Shown one piece after another: positions 56,565 through 64,000 of a stretch of DNA of 64,000 nucleotides. Position 1 is the stretch's first letter, and each line of letters begins with the position of its first letter. Source of the DNA: Lycorma delicatula (lineage: Eukaryota > Arthropoda > Insecta > Hemiptera > Fulgoridae). The notes below the pieces were generated by a model. It saw only the letters and a program-made list of their open reading frames with translations, was not told the origin of the DNA and made no database searches. The DNA is taken from assembly GCF_047948215.1 (NCBI RefSeq), contig NC_134458.1, positions 140,104,536 through 140,168,535 of the forward strand, written 5' to 3'. Both the position numbers and the translations under genes were made by a program.

Positions 56565-57945
56565 AATAATAATTATTATTATTATTATTTTTTTTTTTTA
56601 ATTTTTACGGGCATCGACTACTAAGGTCATTTGCCTTCATCACATTCTTAGAAAGAAATTAGTATCACCATCAGGATCGTCATATGTAAGGGTGTAAAGG
56701 GCCCTTACATTTTATTTAAAGCACAAACTACACAGAACATTAAAACACAAATAACAAAGATACGCACAACACTTACGGGGTGTAAAGGGCCCTGATATTA
56801 AAATTTGAGATAAGGTTCTCAAAAAACCATGAAATTAAAAATACAAGTTATCAATACCATTATCTTCTTCTACCTGTCTCGATTATTTGTTAATTTTAGC
56901 ATCCTCGGGGCGACTAGAACCGCCGTTAAGCAGCATATCAGTCGCGCCAGGATGCCGTGGCAGTTGACTCTCCATATAAACAGGCTACAGGCATGCATTG
57001 CGCCCACCCATAGCCTCGCGCCCTCAGTCCACCCTTGAGGGTCCCCCATGCATCATTGGACACACCCCGACTCACTGCTCTTGAATGTAGACAAACCAGG
57101 GTGGCCTAGGCAAGAGGCCTACCACCCGTGACTATACGTGCCACTTTTTGGGACTCCCATATATATGGATGAAACTACCTCTTAGAGACTCTTTAACACA
57201 GCTTTAAAATTTCCATTTTTATAGACTTTTAAGAAGTCCACTGGCGTGTAAATATGCAACTATTTTTCTTTCATTTCCATTAGCTAAATCAGCAGTAATA
57301 TCATTTCTTAGACGGAACCTCTTTCTGAGGTCCTCATATATTGTACACTCTTCTATTAGATGCTTAATTGTAAGTGTTTTATTGCAAACACCGCACATTG
57401 GTCTCTCATCGCCGGTTAACAAATATGAATTTGTTAATCGCGTGTGACCGATTCTAAGTCTGGTCACAGCTACTTGTTCTCGGCGAGTCAACATCACGTC
57501 GCTTTTCCATTTATATGGAGAAGTTTTTACTGAGTTTAATTTTGTATTTAAACTCCTCCAGTAGTCCTTCAGTATTCCACTTGTTTTTTACTACGTTAGT
57601 TAGACAATTTTTAACATCTGGCACTCTTACAGGAAATGCATCCAAATCATCGCAGACTGTTGCCTTTCTGGCAGCTTCGTCTGCGCTCTCATTACCTGTA
57701 ATACCATCATGCCCTGGAGTCCATACAAATATGTATCGCTGTCCTCGTTGATTTAAAACGTATAAAATGGATAGGATGTTTGAAATTAAGACGTCCTTAA
57801 TGTTTTTGTTCCGAATTAAAACAAGTGCACCTAGGGAATCGGAAAAAATTAGCACTCTCTCTTCGCAATAATGTTCTGTGAAGCGAAGAGCTTGCTGAAT
57901 GGCAGTAAGTTCTGCCATTATTGTTATTATTATTATTATTAGTGT
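56565..57945 (-). pseudogene. I-clade LINE 3' part: RNase H, Cys-His end, 3' UTR
   Basis: Minus strand from about 57935: AELTAIQQALRF (first RNase H strands), VLIFSDSLGALVLIRN (catalytic Asp in SDS), YIFVWTPGHDGITGNESADE (HxGIxGNExAD, catalytic), then after a frame change RREQVAVTRLRIGHTRLTNS, and CGVCNKTLTIKHLIEEC (C-x2-C-x8-H-x4-C). A GC-rich structured 3' UTR follows (57180-56880), then GACCTTAGTAGTCGATGCCC, an A run and a TAA-repeat tail at 56565-56600, the tail type of I elements. 5'-truncated inside RNase H; the truncation point abuts an AAT tract at 57918-57945. EN and RT are absent. Confidence 0.87.
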
Positions 57946-57999
57946 TTGGACCATTAATTGAAAATTTAATTGTTTTGTTGTTTCGATGTAATTCTCAAG

Positions 58000-58370
58000 A
58001 TAATAAAAAATAAAAAAGTTACTATGGGGGGGGGGTTTTTCCTCGTTTTTTTACTACCACGGCTTCTTCTTTTATCAGGTTTCATTAGTTGTAATTAAAA
58101 AATGAAGATATTTATCAAGAAATAATTTTTGCCATCGTTTTTCTCGTAAAATATTACATTAAAATAACGTGAAACATGTCCACCTTCCTATTTAAAAAAA
58201 AATAGTTTGATTCAAACTTTAAAAATATTATTTAAAAAAATATTTTGGTGTGGGTCCAAGGTGGCGGACAAAACTTTCAAATTCACCATAAGTAGTAATT
58301 TTGTAATAGTGTAAATCAGCACCTTTTTTCTACTCCCTAATATCCCTCAGTTTTGAAATATTCTGTTTAT
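58000..58370 (-). repeat. Dispersed repeat family R, copy 3
   Basis: The reverse strand has TTTCAAAACTGAGGGATATT, ACTACTTATGGTGAATTTGA, TTTTGTCCGCCACCTTGGAC and AAATAGGAAGGTGGACATGT. Inverted relative to the copies at 17.4 and 55.1 kb. Copies 2 and 3 bracket the I-clade LINE and the transposase fragment. A G run of about 10 lies at 58027-58036. Confidence 0.8.
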
Positions 58371-60085
58371 ATACTTTAAAATTATATGTAATCACGATTA
58401 CGGCAATAACATAAGCTACAATTAACATACCGTAACTAAACTACACACATACTATTTCAAATTTTATAAAATAATTAACTCAAATATTATTCATTAAATA
58501 GAAACACGTTTATTAAAAAATGTCTTCTTAAACTTTCATTAAATAGAACACTTTTATTAAAAAAATGTTTAACCTTAGATTATTACTAATATGAAGGAGA
58601 TTAAATGATAAAAAACTGATGAAAATTTTAACTTGATTTTTTTATTTTTTCTTAAGTTGGTAAATATACGAATTTAAATTAAATATTTTTTTACCAGATA
58701 AAGCTACATTATTTATTTTTTGTGGACTTTATTCATACCATTTTATTCAGAATAAAATTATCTTCTAGTTTTGTTTAAAATTTGTATGTGTTTAATACCA
58801 ATTTAACTAGTTATTTTATGCCAAACATAAACTAGCGTTTTTTGACCTAAACCTTTCCTTAGATTTCTTGAAAACTACTAAAGATCCAGTTCTGGAACAC
58901 ATTTTTTTGGTTTCTTTTATTTTATTTTTCAGGTCAGATTTCATTTAAAGCATTAAATTTGCTCCTTAAGTCCATGAATGGCTTTATTTTATCGAAGGCA
59001 CAGAAATCAGGACGAAATCTTTTTCTAGCCGCCATTCGCCAACAAAACTTTTCCTAATCTTTTTTTGTTGAACTTTTGTCTTTATTTCCACCTGTAGAGC
59101 ATGTCCTGAAATTTTTTTACATTCTTCGTGAATAATTCTATACACGAGTATACTTTATTTTCTCATTAATTATTGCTAAGAAACACTTTGGGACAAATAA
59201 ATATTTTTACTTAATAATCTCTTTTTGATTATTCTTAATATTATTTTTTGAACTAAGTATTTATTTAAATTAAGATAAGACTTGAAATTTTTCGTACACT
59301 AAAAGTCTTGAATCTATGTGTTAATTTATAAAAGATTTTCTTAAAAAAATATTTAAAAAAAGACCCACAAAGTCCTTGTTGTTTAGCATCCTATTCTCCT
59401 GTCATTTAAACGATAATATATATTTTTACCGTATTAAAACGACTGAAATTTCAAAAATCATTGAAATATTGTACAGTCGTTTCATTGTTATCTAACATCA
59501 GACCAGTAGTTTTCAAGGGACATGAAAATAAGTCTAATTGAAAGAAGATATGAAGAAAATATTATTAAAACAGACAATTTATGTAATGTAATATATTATT
59601 ATATTATAGATTCAAATTATGAACTATTGTTCATTGTAGTCCTTCTTACATCAAAAAGTGATTTAAAATTTAAAAACTCAACTGGTATTTAATGTTAATG
59701 TTGAATAACAAGCTGGTTCAGATATTTATTTCAGTAAATTTGTGAAGAAAATTACGTACCTTACTCGATAGATATTATAGATTTAATCTTTCTATTAGAG
59801 GTAGTTTATAAATCTAATAGTTATTATTAGTCATTAATAGCCTCAGGGTTACAATAAAAGTCTATTCATACCGAACTTAAAATTTTTCATCGAGCAGTTT
59901 TAATTGATTGTATGACTGATTGATTTAAACCGTTCTTAAAAAGATCAGTGTTTTTATTCAACATCAATTTATGTTTTATAAATACCGGTAGAAACAGTCT
60001 TGCTGTTTTTCGTAGCTGTTATTTTATTTTTCCATATTTTTTTAATTTAAATTAAGTTTTATTTGATAATAATTCCTTACTATCG
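58371..60085. other. AT-rich sequence; one 40-codon possible terminal exon
   Basis: At 58933-59057, directly after a pyrimidine tract ending in CAG, the plus strand is open for 40 codons (SFKALNLLLKSMNGFILSKA within it) to a stop. No family was recognised and it may be chance. Nothing else was seen. Confidence 0.3.
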
Positions 60086-60089
60086 ACTA

Positions 60090-60215
60090 AAGATGAACTC
60101 TACGGTAAAGCCCAACAGGGCTTGGAACGAGGTGGGTATTGTGGCAAACTGAATCGTAACAAGGCGGTCTTCTTCCCCTACGGAGATGATGATGATAATG
60201 ATTGTTTAACAATTA
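60090..60215 (+). pseudogene. Short LINE 3' end with GAT-repeat tail
   Basis: A less AT-rich block reads KPNRAWNEVGIVAN, then NRNKAVFFPYGDDDDND in an adjacent frame, and ends in GATGATGATGATAATGATTG. A brief coding end followed by a short trinucleotide tail is typical of RTE/CR1-type LINE 3' ends. Too short to name the family. Confidence 0.4.
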
Positions 60216-60900
60216 TAATGAATATATAGTATTATTTATTTATTTATTTTTTTTGTAAATGAGATTTTGGCGTTTTCTATTTTCGAATTCCTTTCAAACA
60301 TTTCGCACTTTTTTTAATACAGATTAAAATTTGTTTTCGAACTTTAGTTCACGTTAGATTAAGTTTACGAGTATCTTACAACTATTTCTGTATAAAAATA
60401 TTACTTATAAAATGTAATATTTGTTCAGTTTTAAATATTGTTACCATCCCAAATATTTATATATGCGATTATAGGATTTTTTTTTTTTTTTTTGTAACTG
60501 GTTACGAATTCAAAGACTTTTTTCAATAAAAAACTGATTCTTTTTTACATTTCAGTATTTTGTTTTATGAACGAAAGTGAAGAAAACAATCGATTAGGAA
60601 GGTTAATGATAAAAAAACTTACTTCCAGAATTTATCGATTAACAATAAAACAATTCTGATATAACCCCGGTAAGGATATACATTTTTAGCTCACTTAAAC
60701 CTAATAAAATCTTCAACTTTCCGCTTTTTTCTCAGTTAAAAATAGAATATAAAACCATTCGATGAAAATACTTTCAAAACTGTTAAATTTAAACTAAAAT
60801 AATAAAATTGGTTTTTTAATGTAAATATAATATTGTAAAATGCGTTTTAACATAACATGTAATAAATAAAAATGGACTAATTTTATTCGATCAGAATCAA
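60216..60900. other. AT-rich sequence, no gene seen
   Basis: Poly(T) runs near 60247 and 60478-60494. No other feature. Confidence 0.4.
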
Positions 60901-60904
60901 AGGT

Positions 60905-61925
60905 ATCCCAAAATAGTGATAGACCTAAGCCGGACAAGTCAGCGCATGAGCTGCTAATTAACCTATCCTCGTACAGGTCAATTAGTCTGTTTCCTATTAT
61001 GTCCAAGATATTCGAAAGGCAGCTCATTCGGAGATTGAGGCCAGTTTTAGAGCTGGGACAAGTTATTCCTGATCACCAATTCGGTTTCTGCAACGTTCAC
61101 TCCACCATTGAGCAGATACACAGAATCATTCGTGTTGTCACCATACGATTAGAGGAGATGTCCAGTAAGCGTTTGATAAGGTCTGGCTACGTGGTCTGCT
61201 ATACAAACTAAAACCCTGCGGACCTTCCTCTTACTGACGATACCACTACTGCATCGTTTTCCGATTACAGAGCAATCTTGGACATCGATGATGATCCAAC
61301 TCATCCCTCAGTTAAGTTTCAGTCGGGATTAGACCTCGTCGCCGAATGGTTGAGGAAGTAGAAAATATAGGTGAATTAAGAGAAATCAACTTATATGACT
61401 TTCTCAATGAGGAGGTGTGACTGCCCAGGAATCCATTTAAATGAGCATTACATCCTGCGAGCTGAAAGTCTACGGTATTAGGTATTCACTAGATTGTCGT
61501 CTAACATGAAAAGTTTGTATTAAAGAAAAAAAATTAAATATCAAATCTAAAGAGCTGTAAATATTAATAGGCCGGAAATCGCATTTGTCCGTATGTAACA
61601 ATCTACTATTGTACGAAGTCATCCTAAAACCGATTTGGACATACGGAATCCAACTTTGTGGTATGGAAACTACCACCAATATAAAGAATTTAGCTCTTCC
61701 AGAATAAATTTGCGAGTTGCACAACAAGGTGCGTCATGTTTCGTTCCGAACGCCGAAATCCATATGTACTTTAGGGTTACCGTATATTCCAGAAGTCAAT
61801 CGATTGGTGACAAAGTATAAAACAAAGCTTAATGACCACATGAACTGTCTAGCTTTTAACCTCTTGGATAATGGTAAAGATGTTAGATGGTTAAAATAGC
61901 TACGTGTGTTAGAACTAGGAATGTA
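60905..61925 (+). pseudogene. jockey-clade LINE fragment: RT and carboxyl end
   Basis: Plus strand: KPDKSAHELLINLSSYRSIS, then MSKIFERQLIRRLRPVLELG, VIPDHQFGFCNVHSTIEQIH (RT domain 1-2), and LEEMSSKRLIRSGYVV. An internal deletion removes the GVPQGSVLGP block; the sequence resumes at DDTTTASFSDYRAILDIDDD and LDLVAEWLRK. The distal part is in shifting frames: LKPIWTYGIQLCG, YIPEVNRLVTKYKTKLNDHM, FNLLDNGKDVRWLK. Same family as the 9 kb and 12-16 kb copies. The 3' UTR probably continues to about 62160. Confidence 0.87.
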
Positions 61926-63330
61926 ATAGTGATAGTCAGGAAGAGGCTTCTATTTTTGAGTTGTACCATCTAAGTATTTATGTTAATGTTTATGATCGTT
62001 TATGTTTCTGGTGTCACTTGTTCTTATGTTACTTTGTGCTTTTATTCGTATTACTGGACTTTTTATGGATTCCAGCACCTAGATTTTTGTTTTTATCATT
62101 ATATATGCTGCGGTTGATTTACTATTTGTGTTTGTAGAATATATTAATTAAGGTGTTTCAAGGGAAATTCTTTCTACTTGCTTATTTTGATGAAATTTAC
62201 TTATGATTTCTATCTAAGAAAGCGATTATAATATGATTTTATACAAAAAAAAAAAAAAAAATGTAAAGAAATTGCTACATTATTTTATTTTACCTGAAAT
62301 TTCTATTCGAGAATAAGGTTATTGAAATGTTATTGAAACATTCGTAATAATGATAAAAAGAAAACTGTTAAAAAATATTTATCATACAATCCAACGAAGC
62401 AAATTTTTATTTTATTTATCCCTAGTTTTAATTTTATAAACAAATAGTCATAAGATTTGATTGTATTAATTTATTGAAATGATATAACATCGTGAATAGA
62501 TCTACAAACACCCAATATCATCCTTTTCATTGGCGATTGCCTGTAGCCTAGAGATAATATTCCGAAATTCCAAAACAATGAAACATTTCATCTGCTAATA
62601 TTATATAGTAAAATGGATTGACAAAAGCATTTGTATTTTATTAAGGGTCGGTCAACTGTTGAACCAATGTTAATGAATCTATGTATTGTAAACTGCCCAG
62701 AGGTAAAATTCATTTGAATAAAAAGAGCTAACTTTATTAAGCTCAAATAAAAAAACAAACAAAAATATAAACATATGTTCTTGTTTAAAAAAATACACTG
62801 TAATTCGTACTCTTTTTAACTATTATAGTATTTTCTTACATCCCATTATGACTTTAAGCATAATACATTACAGCATTTGGTATTTTTTCTGGAGATAGCT
62901 TAATTTTCAGAATGTTTACTTTCTAGATTACCGAGTAGTTTTGAAATGTAAGATAACCAGTATTTATATTTATGTTAAGTACTGCTTTTTTTTCAGTTAA
63001 ACAGATGTGAAGGATTACATTTTTACAGTATTTAAATATTTCTTTCTATACAAAAACCTTTTTATAAGTCAATTTTATTCTTCTTATTTTTAAAGCCGTT
63101 TTTAATCACTTTTTCTCCTTTGCACGAGTTAAGGATAAAAATTTCCACTTTTGTTTTATTTCACTTGAAAGCAACCAGTATTAAGTAATTTTGTAAAGGC
63201 TCTCTCTTATAATTTCAAGTATTTACGTGTAAAGGACTCCAGGAAATACATAAATACTCAAGGATTTTGCATTTATTAAATGTATCACGAATAAATTTCC
63301 TTGTTTTCGAACTGGAGAGTTGATTCGTTG
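61926..63330. other. Probable LINE 3' UTR, then AT-rich sequence
   Basis: 61926-62160 is T-rich like the 3' UTR of the 9 kb jockey fragment. A 17-base A run lies at 62245-62261. The remainder is AT-rich without recognised features. Confidence 0.4.
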
Positions 63331-63340
63331 TGATTTAAAG

Positions 63341-63507
63341 TTTTTTTGTTGTTTTTTTAACCCTCGGGACCACCGTTAGGTATTGCTTTAGAGAATGACA
63401 TGAATGATTTGTAGCGTGTGTGAAAATGCCATACCTGACCGGGATTCGAACTCGGGACCTCCGGATGAAAGTCCGTGACGCTACCACTCTTGCCACGGAG
63501 ACCGGCA
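63341..63507 (-). repeat. SINE family 2, full-length copy in left palindrome arm
   Basis: The minus strand begins GCCGGTCTCCGTGGCAAGAG and has box A (CAAGAGTGGTAGCG) and box B (GAGTTCGAATCCCGGTCAGG). The tail reads GGTGGTCCCGAGGGTTAAAA. TGATTTAAAGTTT flanks it at 63331-63343 and 63508-63520, a 13 bp target duplication. Confidence 0.93.
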
Positions 63508-63785
63508 TGATTTAAAGTTTCATTGAAATAGTATTTAACGATTTAAAAATTTAAATATCTTTAGCTTGAAAACGTAAAAATACATCAGATTAATTCTTAT
63601 TCTAAATAATATGAGATTAAATTTGTTTACAAAATTTAGTAAGATTCGTTGTTTTTGAGTTGTAAATTAAATTTAATTTCATATTATTTAGAATAATAAT
63701 AAATCTAATGTATTTTTACGTTTTCAAACTAAAGATATTTAAATTTTTAAATCGTTAAATATTATTTCAATAAAACTTTAAATCA

Positions 63786-63903
63786 TGCCGGCCTACGTAG
63801 CACGAGTGGTAGGGTCTCGGCCTTTCATCCGGATATACCGGGTTCGAATCCCGGTCAGGCATGGCATTTTCATACACGTTACAAATCATTCATCTCATTT
63901 TTC
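63786..63903 (+). repeat. SINE family 2, truncated copy in right palindrome arm
   Basis: GCCGGCCTACGTAGCACGAG, box A CACGAGTGGTAGGG, box B GGGTTCGAATCCCGGTCAGG, then CATTCATCTCATTTTTCAAA, where the family sequence stops. It lacks the 3' tail that the left-arm copy keeps, and there is no target duplication of its own. Confidence 0.9.
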
Positions 63904-64000
63904 AAAGAAAACTAAGGTATTACTTTCTGTCGTACGATGAGAAAATTAAATTTTCTTTAGGTTTTGAGGTGTGACGAGTACGAAAATTCCACTCGTGTAT

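Larger units (their letters stand above)
63341..63903. repeat. Inverted duplication (palindrome) containing a SINE
   Basis: The left arm (about 63385-63625) and right arm (about 63668-63903) are inverted copies separated by about 40 bp. Each holds the SINE 5' part plus the same 105-115 bp of unique flank (AAACTTTAAATCA, ATCGTTAAATA, TAAATTTTTAAATCGT, ACGTAAAAATACAT / ATGTATTTTTACGT, ATAATATGA / TCATATTAT). Arm identity is high with scattered substitutions, so this is younger than the 0.66-8.3 kb palindrome. Confidence 0.9.

Noticed and set aside
1..64000. CRISPR array or bacterial operon
   Set aside because: No regularly spaced identical repeats, no Shine-Dalgarno-linked gene strings. The element content is animal.

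Overview
The window looks like AT-rich, gene-poor nuclear DNA from an insect. The evidence is the mixture of mobile elements: mariner-type and Tc1/mariner-type transposons, jockey-, I/R1- and RTE-type LINEs, a Penelope-like element, a Pif1/Helitron-type helicase remnant, a hAT MITE, and two tRNA-derived SINE families with A/B boxes. The SINEs and the ACTTCCTTGTAC repeat remind me of sap-sucking Hemiptera (planthopper-like), but that is recall, not proof. I could not identify a complete host gene. Nearly all recognisable coding sequence is decayed transposon. Most long ORFs in the AT-rich parts look like chance.

Layout. 0.66-8.3 kb: a large imperfect palindrome whose arms each carry a decayed mariner transposase and more than 1 kb of shared flank. 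Its right arm is interrupted by a 2.6 kb block holding a Pif1/Helitron helicase remnant (itself split by a LINE 3' end) and a long-TIR element. 8.4-9.8 kb: jockey LINE fragment. 11.1-11.4 kb: SINE containing a poly(A)-only insertion. 11.8-16.1 kb: near full-length jockey-clade LINE on the minus strand, with gag zinc knuckles, AP endonuclease and RT, broken by frameshifts. 17.3-20.0 kb: hairpin, dispersed repeat, jockey tail, SINE end, and a hAT MITE with an exact 8 bp target duplication. 20.8 kb: LINE 3' UTR. 24.1-27.0 kb: two inverted copies of an ACTTCCTTGTAC-ended repeat. 28.6-29.2 kb: SINEs. 30.8 kb: a membrane ORF that weakly resembles an insect odorant-receptor amino end. 36.1-39.0 kb: two LINE remnants (I/R1-like and RTE-like). 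39.0-40.3 kb: full-length but dead Tc1/mariner. 41-45 kb: mariner, SINEs and an internally deleted mariner. 45.8-46.7 kb: Penelope-like GIY-YIG end. 46.8-47.6 kb and 54.0-54.7 kb: more ACTTCCTTGTAC repeats. 55.1-58.4 kb: nested dispersed repeat, transposase and I-clade LINE. 60.1-62 kb: RTE-like tail and a jockey fragment. 63.3-63.9 kb: a young inverted duplication that contains a SINE.

The elements do not form a pathway. What the window shows is a history: nested insertions give a relative order of events, and three foldback structures show that inverted duplication has recurred here. I see no evidence of a new multi-gene system. The best leads are the two inverted duplications, the poly(A)-only insertion, the unassigned 53-codon ORF at 47.5-47.7 kb, and the receptor-like ORF at 30.8 kb.
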